A stretch of 34,389 nucleotides of DNA from an uncultured Eubacterium sp. (GTDB taxonomy: Bacteria; Bacillota; Clostridia; Oscillospirales; Acutalibacteraceae): the NCBI GenBank assembly GCA_905234995.1, contig CAJOJV010000001.1:5069-39457 (forward strand), written 5' to 3'. The notes beneath the pieces were generated by a model. That model saw only the letters and a program-made list of their open reading frames with translations, was not told the DNA's origin and ran no database searches. Both the position numbers and the translations under genes were made by a program. Below are positions 1 through 7,490 of this stretch, piece after piece; positions within the stretch are counted from its first letter, which is position 1, and each line of letters begins with the position of its first letter.

Positions 1-542
1 TACAATTATACAAAATAAATATTTTGCCCAATTGAGGGGAGTCTGAAAAGCTTGTAATAAAGGCAAATGCTTAAAATACTTATTTTATTGAATTTATTAT
101 TTATTATTATACTATGTTATATTTCTTTGCAATTCTTATAATTTAATATGTAAAGTTCAGTAAAACGTTGATTAACGTTATGACTTTTAATTCATATTGT
201 TTTAAGCATTTCTCTTTTTTTACAGCAGATTTATATGTGTTAGTTTGAAAATCTATAAAATTCCGTCCTCTCAGTTTTTTTCAGACGATGTAGGTATCGT
301 CCGGAAAATTTCTATCGAATTGTATTTATAATTCTATGTATGTATTTTAAGTTTTCGTTTGAAATTCATACATTACAGATGTTAATTTATAAAACTATGA
401 GTTTGCTTAAATTGTTTAATTAAACAGGCTTGTTTTGTTATTCATTATTACGTAGTTAATTTTTATTTATTTCTTCCCTGCGATTTAGCAAGGTTAATTA
501 TTATATTGTTATGAAACTGTTTCACAGAAAGGATGTTTTTTT
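1..542. other. AT-rich gene-free region upstream of the recombinase
   Basis: No convincing reading frame is visible on either strand. The region is strongly AT-rich apart from a GC-richer inverted repeat at 278-308. On the minus strand at the window edge there is a weak promoter-like pair, TTGGGC and TATAAT about 15 bp apart (roughly 8-35), which could serve a gene beyond the window. Two copies of AACGTT separated by GATT lie at 164-179. A small palindrome at 512-524 sits just before the recombinase ribosome binding site. Confidence 0.6.
278..308. repeat. Inverted repeat with 6-bp centre, possible recombinase site
   Basis: The core GACGAT-GTAGGT-ATCGTC (284-301) is a perfect 6-bp inverted repeat around a 6-bp centre. 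It extends to imperfect 11-bp arms (279-289 and 296-306, 9 of 11 positions complementary) and further to flanking TTTTC/GAAAA. It is not a terminator in either orientation, because no T-run follows the stem. The 11-6-11 layout is the layout of Xer/dif sites, and a Xer-type recombinase gene begins 235 bp downstream, but the sequence does not match the Firmicute dif consensus. It could equally be an RNA hairpin or an operator. Confidence 0.4.
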
Positions 543-1520
543 ATGAAACGAGAAGAATTTCAGTATTTACCGCAGCTTGTGCAGCAATACTTAATGTATC
601 TTGAAGCAATTAAGGGTCATTCGCAGCTGTCTATTATTGAATATGCTTCGGACCTGCGAACGTTTTTCCGTTTTGTTGCAAAGGAAAAAGGACTGTGCAG
701 CAAGGATACGCCTGATGACGAGATAGATCTCTCCCCTATCGATATTGATTTTATTAAGAAGATTACGCTTAACGACGCTTATCAGTTTTTGATTTACTGC
801 AGAAACGTGCGTAATAACAATGAAAATACAAGGGCAAGACGCGTTATAGCAATCAGGCGCTTCTTTATTTATCTTACAGATAACCTGGGTGTTCTTGATT
901 ATAACCCGATGAAAAATCTTGATATTCCCAAAACAAAAAAAGCCCTTCCAAAATATCTTACCTTAGAGGAAGCGGAAAAGCTTTTAAGTGTAATTGACGG
1001 TCCGTATAAAGAGCGCGATTATGCGATTATAACCTTGTTTTTGAATTGCGGAATGCGCCTTGCCGAGCTCGTTTCAATCGATTATAACGATATAAAAGCG
1101 GACGGCAGCCTTGTTATTACCGGCAAGGGCAATAAAGAAAGAATTGTTTATCTTAATGAAGCCTGCATCAGGGCAATTGCGGAATACAGAAGGGTTCGCC
1201 CCAACGAGGGCGTAAAGGACAGAGCGCTGTTTTTAAGCTCACGCAATCAGCGAATAAGCCCAAAAACCGTTCAGCATATCGTTTATACAAATCTTGATAA
1301 GGCAGGGCTTGGCGACAGAGGCTTGTCCGTTCATAAGCTGCGACACACTGCGGCAACGCTTATGTATCAGCACGGCAATGTTGACCTGCTTTTGCTTAAG
1401 GAAATATTGGGGCATGAGAACCTGGGCACAACTGAGATTTACACGCATACCTCAACCGAGGCTACAAGAAAAGCAATTGAATCAAATCCGCTGAACAGTA
1501 AAAATAACGATAAAAAATAA
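543..1520 (+). CDS. Xer-type tyrosine recombinase
   Basis: Site-specific tyrosine recombinase of the XerC/XerD family, which resolves chromosome dimers by strand exchange at dif-type sites. The 325 residues have the usual two parts: an N-terminal SAM-like core-binding domain (about 10-115) and a C-terminal catalytic domain (about 135-315). The full catalytic set is visible: Arg172 in GMRLAEL, Lys195 in GKGNKER, His264 and Arg267 in HKLRH, His291 in LGHENL, and the nucleophile Tyr300. The start ATG follows an AAAGGATG ribosome binding site with 8-nt spacing. In Bacillus the xerD-like ripX gene lies near spoIIM and dacF. Here the gene converges on a spoIIM-like gene, which supports a housekeeping XerD/RipX role, although a mobile-element integrase cannot be excluded from sequence alone. 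Confidence 0.9.
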   Translation: MKREEFQYLPQLVQQYLMYLEAIKGHSQLSIIEYASDLRTFFRFVAKEKGLCSKDTPDDEIDLSPIDIDFIKKITLNDAYQFLIYCRNVRNNNENTRARRVIAIRRFFIYLTDNLGVLDYNPMKNLDIPKTKKALPKYLTLEEAEKLLSVIDGPYKERDYAIITLFLNCGMRLAELVSIDYNDIKADGSLVITGKGNKERIVYLNEACIRAIAEYRRVRPNEGVKDRALFLSSRNQRISPKTVQHIVYTNLDKAGLGDRGLSVHKLRHTAATLMYQHGNVDLLLLKEILGHENLGTTEIYTHTSTEATRKAIESNPLNSKNNDKK

Positions 1521-1525
1521 TTTAA

Positions 1526-1548
1526 GGCAAGGATATTCCTTGCCTTTT
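1526..1548 (+). terminator. Rho-independent terminator after the recombinase
   Basis: Perfect 8-bp stem GGCAAGGA/TCCTTGCC with a TAT loop and a short T-run, 5 bp after the recombinase stop. The T-run overlaps the stop codon of the converging spoIIM-like gene. Confidence 0.8.
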
Positions 1549-2188
1549 ATAATGCAATAATACCTCCTATTGCCGTTGACGCAAGCGCCTCAAGAAATGC
1601 GGCAAGCACAATAAATATTCCGTAAATCAGTATGCTTTTGAGATATTCTTTATAGTTTATTTCAACTGCTTGATTATCTTTCTTTACCGTTATATCATAA
1701 ATTCTTTTGCTGAGCTCAAAGCTTTTAGAGATTGTCAGAATAATTAATGTAAGTAATAAGGCGCTGAACGGGGCAATAAGCAGCATGGAATAGCCAAAGC
1801 CTTTAATACCGTAAGCGCAATAGTAATAGGAAATCTTACTTGCAGAAAGAAGCCCCAATAAAAGCGGAACGAAGTTAATAACCGGAAAGCCGAGAACGCA
1901 TAATCCGAGCAAAACGGAGGCTGCAAACGCAAGAGAATACCTTGATAAATCGTTTACGAATTGAGTTAAGAGTTCATCTGAAGTGCCGCTTAGAATTAAC
2001 TTATTCAGTGTATCACTCTGAAACTTAGTATATATAACCGAGCCGAGAATAAGCCCTGACAGATAGAACAATACGGAATAAATAATAGATTTATATTTTG
2101 AGAATAATTCAAAAACATCAATCTTATTTTTGCTAATCTCTTCAGTTTCTGGCTTTATATCTTCTTTTCCGTTAACAATAAGCTGCAT
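1547..2188 (-). CDS. spoIIM: SpoIIM-like stage II sporulation membrane protein
   Basis: Predicted integral membrane protein of 213 residues, the same length class as Bacillus SpoIIM. In that organism SpoIIM works with SpoIID and SpoIIP in septal peptidoglycan remodelling during forespore engulfment. After a charged cytoplasmic N-terminus (1-30), hydrophobic segments are visible at about 35-52, 88-118, 128-152 and 188-212. The GLCVLGFPVINFVPLLLG stretch and the following KGFGYSML segment resemble the SpoIIM domain. The start codon overlaps the stop of the upstream membrane-protein gene by one base (TAATG), so the two are translationally coupled. The general SpoIIM domain also occurs in non-sporulation proteins. 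The sporulation role is inferred from size and from the spore-former context. Confidence 0.7.
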   Translation of the reverse strand: MQLIVNGKEDIKPETEEISKNKIDVFELFSKYKSIIYSVLFYLSGLILGSVIYTKFQSDTLNKLILSGTSDELLTQFVNDLSRYSLAFAASVLLGLCVLGFPVINFVPLLLGLLSASKISYYYCAYGIKGFGYSMLLIAPFSALLLTLIILTISKSFELSKRIYDITVKKDNQAVEINYKEYLKSILIYGIFIVLAAFLEALASTAIGGIIAL

Positions 2189-2589
2189 TATTTAACCTTA
2201 ATTCTTTTTGTTTTTCTTAATGAATAAGCGCCGCATAAGCCGCCTATAACGATGCAGATGGTAATTTTAATTAAAAATAAAACTCCTCCGGATGAATGAA
2301 ATATGAGGTTTATAAAGCAGTAAATTATCAGAGGAATTGTTGAAATAGAGCCGAGTGCAAAGCCGTTATTTTTAAAGCCTCTAACGCAGGTACAGCCCGT
2401 AACGGCAGACGTTACGGCACAGATTAATACAGAAGCATACTTTAAAATGCTGATGTCAATATCAAATTTCAGGCATAAATATGAAGCAGCCGTGCTGCAT
2501 AACAAAACGGAAATTGCCGTAAGTGAAATAGAAATAACTGTATATTTAATTATAAGGCTTGAACCCTTAATTGTTTTAATCTTTTTCAT
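2188..2589 (-). CDS. TIGR04086-type small membrane protein
   Basis: A 133-residue hydrophobic protein with about four membrane segments (roughly 13-38, 45-65, 73-96 and 100-122) and basic ends (MKKIKTIKG and RKTKRIKVK). It resembles the TIGR04086/YrzE-type family of Clostridia and Bacilli, which is often found next to yajC, as it is here. Its molecular role is unknown. Its ribosome binding site AGGGAG lies in the 3' arm of the terminator-like hairpin that separates it from yajC, so expression may depend on read-through of that hairpin. The stop overlaps the next start by one base. Confidence 0.75.
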   Translation of the reverse strand: MKKIKTIKGSSLIIKYTVISISLTAISVLLCSTAASYLCLKFDIDISILKYASVLICAVTSAVTGCTCVRGFKNNGFALGSISTIPLIIYCFINLIFHSSGGVLFLIKITICIVIGGLCGAYSLRKTKRIKVK

Positions 2590-2594
2590 AAAAA

Positions 2595-2634
2595 AACTCC
2601 CTTGATGTCCTGTTAAAGGATATTCAAGGGAGTT
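2595..2634 (-). terminator. Terminator hairpin carrying the downstream ribosome binding site
   Basis: Read on the minus strand, 11 perfect base pairs (AACTCCCTTGA with TCAAGGGAGTT) are extended by an inner stem (ATATCC/GGACAT, one mismatch) and capped by TTTAACA. Seven T residues follow directly, and then the ATG of the next gene. The AGGGAG that must serve as Shine-Dalgarno sequence for that ATG is part of the 3' arm. The same element can therefore terminate yajC transcripts and hide the next ribosome binding site. Confidence 0.8.
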
Positions 2635-2652
2635 AAATTTTATTACTTTAAA

Positions 2653-3081
2653 TTAATCCTCGTCTGAAAGCGGCTTAGGTCCGTCATCCTCGGAATTCTT
2701 TTTCTTATTTTTCTTTTCCTTAGCAGCCTCTTTTGCGGCTTCAACTTCCTTCTTGTGCTGATCCATCTTGGTCTTATTCGTGTTAACAGCCCAGCGCATA
2801 ATTCTCATCTTGGTTCTGTCAGCGCCTGTTTCGATAATAAGATCTTCCTCACGAATGGTTACAACCTTACCAACGATACCGCCGATTGTGATAATTTCAT
2901 CGCCGATTTCAAGAGCGCTTCTCATTTCCTGTTCTTCCTTCTGGCGCTTCTTTTGCGGTCTGATAGTCATAAAATACATAAGGCCTACAAGAACAACCAT
3001 CATAATAATCATGGTTGAACCGCCCTGAGTGCTTGAACCTGATGCTGAGCCGGAAGCTAACTGAAGTAAATATCCTGTCAT
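2653..3081 (-). CDS. yajC: YajC, Sec translocase accessory subunit
   Basis: YajC is the small single-span membrane partner of the SecDF part of the Sec protein-export machinery. The 142-residue protein has a Gly/Ser-rich N-terminus and one membrane helix (about 23-40, MIIMMVVLVGLMYFM). The family hallmark RPQKKRQKEEQEMRSALEIGDEIITIGGIVGKV follows in outline (about 41-73). The tail is highly charged and Lys/Glu-rich (110-142). The ribosome binding site AGGAGG lies 9 nt before the ATG. Its own promoter lies between it and tgt, so it can be transcribed apart from queA-tgt. queA-tgt-yajC is a common bacterial gene order. Confidence 0.93.
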   Translation of the reverse strand: MTGYLLQLASGSASGSSTQGGSTMIIMMVVLVGLMYFMTIRPQKKRQKEEQEMRSALEIGDEIITIGGIVGKVVTIREEDLIIETGADRTKMRIMRWAVNTNKTKMDQHKKEVEAAKEAAKEKKNKKKNSEDDGPKPLSDED

Positions 3082-3111
3082 TTGTAATTCCTCCTAACGA
3101 ATTTCTTTTAT

Positions 3112-3140
3112 ATTATATATAGTGTTTAATTAAATTGCAA
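3112..3140 (-). promoter_or_regulatory. Sigma-A-type promoter for yajC
   Basis: On the minus strand TTGCAA (3135-3140) and a perfect TATAAT (3112-3117) are separated by 17 bp, placing the start of transcription about 20-25 nt before the yajC ATG. Confidence 0.65.
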
Positions 3141-3147
3141 GAACTTT

Positions 3148-4281
3148 CTATATTCTGGTATCAAGTTTAACACAAAATTCATTTTTATAATCTTCGAATG
3201 AATTATTCTCAATATTTTCTCTGATTTCAGACATAAGATTATTATAAAAATAAAGATTATGCATAACAGCAAGGCGCATACCGAGCATTTCGTTTGCTTT
3301 AAGCAAATGCCTTATATATCCCCTGCTGTGGCTTTGGCAAACGGGGCAGTTGCAGTGCTCGTCAAGCGGCTTATCATCGCGGGCATATTTGGCGTTATTT
3401 ATATTAATAATGCCGTCCTTTGTAAAAATATGTCCGTGCCTTGCATTTCTGCTCGGCATAACGCAATCGAAAAGGTCAACTCCCCTGCTCACTGCTTCTA
3501 TAATATTCCCGGGAGTGCCGACTCCCATAAGATATCTCGGCTTATTTTCCGGTGCAAACGGGGTAACGGCGCTGATAATACGGTACATATCCTGCTTCGG
3601 TTCGCCGACTGCAAGCCCGCCGATTGCGTATCCGTCCAGATCCATTTTTGCAATCAGCTTCATATGCTCAACGCGCAAATCATCAAAGGTGCAGCCCTGA
3701 TTTATGCCGAATAAAAGCTGGTCCTTATTTATCGTTTCAGGCAGTGAATTAAGCCTGTCCATCTCAATTTTGCAGCGCTCAAGCCATCTTGTTGTGCGCT
3801 CGCAGGCTTCCTTTGCATATTTATAAGTAGCAGGGTTTTCAACACATTCGTCAAACGCCATAGCAATGGTTGAGGCTAAGTGGCTCTGAATCTGCATTGA
3901 TTCCTCGGGTCCCATAAATATTTTTCGCCCGTCAATATGGGAATTGAAGGTAACGCCCTCCTCTTTAATCTTGTTCAGCTTTGCAAGTGAAAACACCTGA
4001 AATCCGCCGCTGTCAGTAAGAATTGGCTTATCCCAATTTGTGAATTTGTGAAGCCCGCCCATATCGTAAACGAGCTCGTCACCCGGACGGATGTGCAGAT
4101 GATACGTGTTGCATAGCATAACCTGCGTGCCGATTTTATTTAAATCCTCGGTTGCAAGACCTCCCTTAATTGCCGCAACTGTGGCAACGTTCATAAATGC
4201 GGGAGTCTGCACCGTACCGTGAACCGTTTCAAACACCGCGCGCCTTGCATTTCCTTCTTTTTTAATTACAGTAAATTTCAT
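3148..4281 (-). CDS. tgt: tRNA-guanine transglycosylase
   Basis: Tgt exchanges guanine 34 in the anticodon of Asp, Asn, His and Tyr tRNAs for the queuosine precursor preQ1. Family signatures are present: the TDSGGFQVFSL segment with the catalytic aspartate, the FDCVMPSRNARHGHIFT segment, and a C-terminal zinc site (CNCPVC with a later His in VMHNLYFYNNLM). The ATG at 4281 is preferred over an in-frame TTG 12 nt upstream. The protein then starts MKFTVIKKEG, as the family does, and GAGG sits 7 nt before the ATG. One base separates it from the queA stop, so the two genes of this pathway are coupled. Length is about 377 residues, normal for the family. Confidence 0.96.
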   Translation of the reverse strand: MKFTVIKKEGNARRAVFETVHGTVQTPAFMNVATVAAIKGGLATEDLNKIGTQVMLCNTYHLHIRPGDELVYDMGGLHKFTNWDKPILTDSGGFQVFSLAKLNKIKEEGVTFNSHIDGRKIFMGPEESMQIQSHLASTIAMAFDECVENPATYKYAKEACERTTRWLERCKIEMDRLNSLPETINKDQLLFGINQGCTFDDLRVEHMKLIAKMDLDGYAIGGLAVGEPKQDMYRIISAVTPFAPENKPRYLMGVGTPGNIIEAVSRGVDLFDCVMPSRNARHGHIFTKDGIININNAKYARDDKPLDEHCNCPVCQSHSRGYIRHLLKANEMLGMRLAVMHNLYFYNNLMSEIRENIENNSFEDYKNEFCVKLDTRI

Positions 4282-4282
4282 T

Positions 4283-5314
4283 CTAATCCTCAATCATCAT
4301 GCTGTCGCCAAAGCTGAAAAAGCGATACTTTTCTGCAACGGCGGTATTGTATGCATTCATAATATTATCAAAGCCTGCAAATGCCGAAACAAGCATAATC
4401 AGCGTGCTTTCAGGCAAATGGAAATTAGTTATAAGCGCGTCAATGCATTTAAAATCATAGCCGGGATAAATAAATATTGAGGTATCGTCCTCATCCGCAC
4501 GCATTTCACCGTATTTTGAAGCAACTGATTCAAGAGTTCTGCAGGACGTTGTGCCGACGGAAATTACTCTTTTTCCGTTAGCCTTTGTCTGATTAATCAA
4601 ATCAGCCGTTTCCTGAGGCACAACGTAATGCTCCGTGTGCATCTTATGCTTTGTTACATCATCCACCTTAACGGGTCTGAATGTGCCCAAGCCAACGTGG
4701 AGAGTAACGTAACCGATATTAACGCCCATTGACCTGATTTCTTCAAGCATTTCCGGCGTGAAGTGCAGACCAGCCGTAGGTGCAGCTGCAGAGCCGAGCT
4801 CGCGGCTGTAAACGGTTTGATACCTTTCCTTATCCTGAAGCTTTTCCTTGATATACGGAGGCAGCGGCATTGCTCCGATTTCATCAAGCACTGCAAAAAT
4901 GTTGCCGTCGCAGGTAAACTGAACGAAGCGGTTGCCCTCATCGTCGTCTATATCAACAATTTCACCGATGAGCTTGCCCTCGCCGAAAATAAATTCCGTG
5001 CCGATTTTTGCTCTTTTACCGGGTTTGCACAGGCATTCCCAGATATTATTCTCTTTCTGAGCAACGAGCAGAAATTCAACAACGGCGCCCGTATCTTTTT
5101 TTACTCCGTAAATCCTTGCGGGAATAACCCTTGTATCGTTAAGAATTAAGCAATCGCCCTCATTGAGATAATCGCCTAAATCCCTGAATATTCTGTGTTC
5201 TATACTGCCATCAGATTTATGCAAAACCATCAATCTTGATGAATTTCTCGGCTCAACAGGTGTCTGAGCAATAAGGTTTTCAGGCAATTCATAAAAAAAA
5301 TCAGAAGTTTTCAT
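4283..5314 (-). CDS. queA: S-adenosylmethionine:tRNA ribosyltransferase-isomerase
   Basis: QueA transfers the ribosyl part of S-adenosylmethionine to preQ1 in tRNA, giving epoxyqueuosine, the step after Tgt. The start at 5314 gives [17 protein letters not shown], which matches the usual QueA N-terminus. The in-frame extension to 5341 has no ribosome binding site and lies in an AT repeat. Further family motifs are [35 protein letters not shown] and [13 protein letters not shown]. The start has a modest GGGGA about 5 nt upstream. The gene heads the minus-strand queA-tgt pair and diverges from asd. Confidence 0.96.
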   Translation of the reverse strand: MKTSDFFYELPENLIAQTPVEPRNSSRLMVLHKSDGSIEHRIFRDLGDYLNEGDCLILNDTRVIPARIYGVKKDTGAVVEFLLVAQKENNIWECLCKPGKRAKIGTEFIFGEGKLIGEIVDIDDDEGNRFVQFTCDGNIFAVLDEIGAMPLPPYIKEKLQDKERYQTVYSRELGSAAAPTAGLHFTPEMLEEIRSMGVNIGYVTLHVGLGTFRPVKVDDVTKHKMHTEHYVVPQETADLINQTKANGKRVISVGTTSCRTLESVASKYGEMRADEDDTSIFIYPGYDFKCIDALITNFHLPESTLIMLVSAFAGFDNIMNAYNTAVAEKYRFFSFGDSMMIED

Positions 5315-5334
5315 AAAGTCCCCATAATTAATGT

Positions 5335-5364
5335 TTGACATATATATATATTAAGTGATATTAT
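5335..5364 (+). promoter_or_regulatory. Candidate promoter for asd-dapA-dapB
   Basis: A perfect -35 TTGACA (5335-5340) is followed 18 bp later by TATTAT (5359-5364). This leaves a leader of about 90 nt. The leader can form a small hairpin around GGCAAATATATGCC (about 5390-5404). It is too short for a lysine riboswitch, and none of the conserved parts of that riboswitch are seen. Confidence 0.55.
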
Positions 5365-5410
5365 ATTAATTTAGAGTAGTAGGAAATGAGGCAAATATAT
5401 GCCGTTTTCT

Positions 5411-5439
5411 ATTATATTGTATTATATCTTAATTTACAA
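5411..5439 (-). promoter_or_regulatory. Candidate promoter for queA-tgt
   Basis: On the minus strand TTGTAA (5434-5439) and a perfect TATAAT (5411-5416) are 17 bp apart. The predicted transcript starts near 5404 and crosses the asd promoter on the other strand, so the two divergent units have overlapping control regions. Confidence 0.6.
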
Positions 5440-5459
5440 GATATTTTTTAGGAGGAAAT

Positions 5460-6545
5460 ATGAAACAGCAGTATAATGTTGGCGTGGTCGGCGCAACGGG
5501 TATGGTTGGCCAGCGCTTCATCACCCTGTTAAGTAATCACCCGTGGTTTAATATCACCTGCCTTGCGGCATCATCAAGATCGGCAGGAAAGAAATACACT
5601 GAAGCTGTCGGCAAAAAATGGTGTATGGATGTTGATATTCCGGAAAATGTTAAAGACATAGTTGTTATGGATGCAACTGCAGATATTGATAAAATCACAA
5701 AGCTTGTTGATTTTGTATTCTGCGCAGTTGATATGAAAAAAGATGAAATCAAGGCTCTTGAAGAGGAGTACGCAAAGCACGAGTGCCCCGTTGTTTCAAA
5801 TAACAGCGCTCACCGTTTCACTCCGGACGTTCCAATGGTTGTGCCCGAGCTTAACCCTGAGCATATTGAAGTAATTGAAGCTCAGCGCAAGAGGCTCGGA
5901 ACCAAGAGAGGCTTCGTTGCAGTTAAATCAAACTGCTCGCTTCAGTCTTACGTGCCTGCTCTCTTCCCTCTTCATAAGGATTACGGCGTTAAGGACGTGC
6001 TCGTTTGCACATATCAGGCAATCAGCGGCGCAGGCAAAACCTTTGAAACCTGGCCTGAGATGATTGATAACGTTATTCCTTTCATCGGCGGAGAAGAAGA
6101 AAAGAGCGAAAAAGAACCGCTTAAGCTTTGGGGTAAGGTTGAGGACGGCGAGATTAAGCTTGCCGATAAGCCTAACTTTACTGCACAGTGCATCCGCGTT
6201 CCTGTTTCAAACGGGCATCTTGGCGCAGTATTTGTAAACTTTGATAAGAAGCCTGAAAAGGAAGATATGATTAAAATCTGGAATAACTTTAAAGGCAGAG
6301 CACAGGAGCTTGAACTTCCCTCTGCTCCCAAGCAGTTCCTCAATTATTTTGAGGAGGACAACAGACCTCAGATTAAGTCCGAAAGAATGCTTGAAAACGG
6401 CATGGCTATTTCAATCGGCAGACTTCGTGAGGACACACAGTATCAGTACAAATTTGTTTGCCTTTCACATAACACCCTCAGGGGTGCGGCGGGCGGTGGC
6501 GTGCTTCTTGCAGAGCTGCTTTGTGCTGAAGGTTATATGGATTAA
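5460..6545 (+). CDS. asd: Aspartate-semialdehyde dehydrogenase
   Basis: Asd reduces aspartyl phosphate to aspartate semialdehyde with NADPH, the branch point to lysine/diaminopimelate, threonine and methionine. The N-terminal Rossmann motif VGVVGATGMVGQRF (7-20) and the catalytic cysteine Cys159 in KSNCSLQS are clear. Arg246 and His253 in CIRVPVSNGH fit the substrate-binding and acid-base residues. The 361-residue length and the AISGAGKTFETWPEM segment point to the archaeal/fungal-type branch of Asd rather than the usual bacterial one. The ribosome binding site is AGGAGG, 5 nt before the ATG. It is the first gene of an operon with dapA and dapB, so its product feeds directly into diaminopimelate synthesis. 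Confidence 0.95.
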   Translation: MKQQYNVGVVGATGMVGQRFITLLSNHPWFNITCLAASSRSAGKKYTEAVGKKWCMDVDIPENVKDIVVMDATADIDKITKLVDFVFCAVDMKKDEIKALEEEYAKHECPVVSNNSAHRFTPDVPMVVPELNPEHIEVIEAQRKRLGTKRGFVAVKSNCSLQSYVPALFPLHKDYGVKDVLVCTYQAISGAGKTFETWPEMIDNVIPFIGGEEEKSEKEPLKLWGKVEDGEIKLADKPNFTAQCIRVPVSNGHLGAVFVNFDKKPEKEDMIKIWNNFKGRAQELELPSAPKQFLNYFEEDNRPQIKSERMLENGMAISIGRLREDTQYQYKFVCLSHNTLRGAAGGGVLLAELLCAEGYMD

Positions 6546-6577
6546 TAAACACATAATTATTTTTAGGAGAATCTGTT

Positions 6578-7468
6578 ATGAAAGAACCAATTTTCACAGG
6601 TGCAGGCGTTGCAATTATTACCCCTATGCTTGAGGACGGAAAAATAAATTATCCTGAATTTGAAAGATTTATTGATTTTCAGATTGAAAACGGTACGGAC
6701 GCAATCGTTATTTGCGGCACTACAGGTGAAAGCTCCACCCTCACTATGGAAGAGCATTCCGAGTGCATCAGATGGTGTATCAAATACGTAAACGGCAGAG
6801 TTCCGGTTATCGCAGGTACGGGCTCCAATGATACGAGCACTGCTATTGAGCTTTCTAAGGAGGCTTGTGCGGACGGTGCAGACGCTTTATTGCTTGTTAC
6901 ACCTTACTATAACAAAACAAGCCAGAGAGGTCTTATCGCTCACTACACGGCAATTCACGACGCAACCGATAAGCCGATTATCCTTTATAACGTTCCCTCA
7001 AGAACCGGCTTGAATATCAATCCGGAAACTGCTGCTGAGCTTGCAAAGCTGCCGAGAATTAACGGTATTAAGGAAGCAAGCGGCAGCCTTGAGCAGGTTG
7101 AAAAGATTCGCGAGCTTTGCGGCGACGAGCTCAATATCTGGAGCGGTAATGACGACCAGATATTTGACCTTATGGAGCGCGGCGGCAAGGGCGTTATCAG
7201 CGTGCTTTCAAACGTTGCCCCGCAGGAAACTCACGACATCGTTGAGGAATATCTTAACGGCAACACTGAAAAGTCAAAAGGGCTTATGGATAAGTATATG
7301 AAGCTTGCAAAGGTTATGTTCTGCGACGTTAACCCGATTCCCGTTAAGGAAGCAGTTAATATTTTCGGTTATGACGCCGGGCATTGCAGACTTCCGCTTA
7401 TCGACACAACAGATGAAAATAAGAAGCTTATTAAGGATACAATGGCTGAATACGGGCTTGTAAAATAA
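6578..7468 (+). CDS. dapA: 4-hydroxy-tetrahydrodipicolinate synthase
   Basis: DapA condenses pyruvate with aspartate semialdehyde, the first committed step to diaminopimelate and lysine. In spore formers it also leads to dipicolinate. The 296-residue TIM-barrel protein shows the substrate-loop threonines in GTTGE (Thr48, Thr49). Tyr137 lies in ILYNVPSRTG, and the Schiff-base lysine Lys165 lies in INGIKEASG. A TAGGAGA ribosome binding site precedes the ATG. The gene starts 32 nt after asd. Confidence 0.96.
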   Translation: MKEPIFTGAGVAIITPMLEDGKINYPEFERFIDFQIENGTDAIVICGTTGESSTLTMEEHSECIRWCIKYVNGRVPVIAGTGSNDTSTAIELSKEACADGADALLLVTPYYNKTSQRGLIAHYTAIHDATDKPIILYNVPSRTGLNINPETAAELAKLPRINGIKEASGSLEQVEKIRELCGDELNIWSGNDDQIFDLMERGGKGVISVLSNVAPQETHDIVEEYLNGNTEKSKGLMDKYMKLAKVMFCDVNPIPVKEAVNIFGYDAGHCRLPLIDTTDENKKLIKDTMAEYGLVK

Positions 7469-7490
7469 ATCTTATCTAAGGAATTATAAA

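Noticed and set aside
131-156. Possible canonical dif site (AATTCTTATAA-TTTA-ATATGTAAAGT)
   Set aside because: The arms agree with the Firmicute dif arms at 8 and 9 of 11 positions, but the centre is only 4 bp instead of 6, and in such AT-rich sequence this level of match is expected by chance.
278-308. Rho-independent terminator reading of the inverted repeat
   Set aside because: On both strands the stem is preceded, not followed, by a T-run, so it does not fit an intrinsic terminator.
5370-5459. Lysine riboswitch before asd
   Set aside because: The leader is only about 90 nt, too short for this riboswitch, and has none of its conserved helices.
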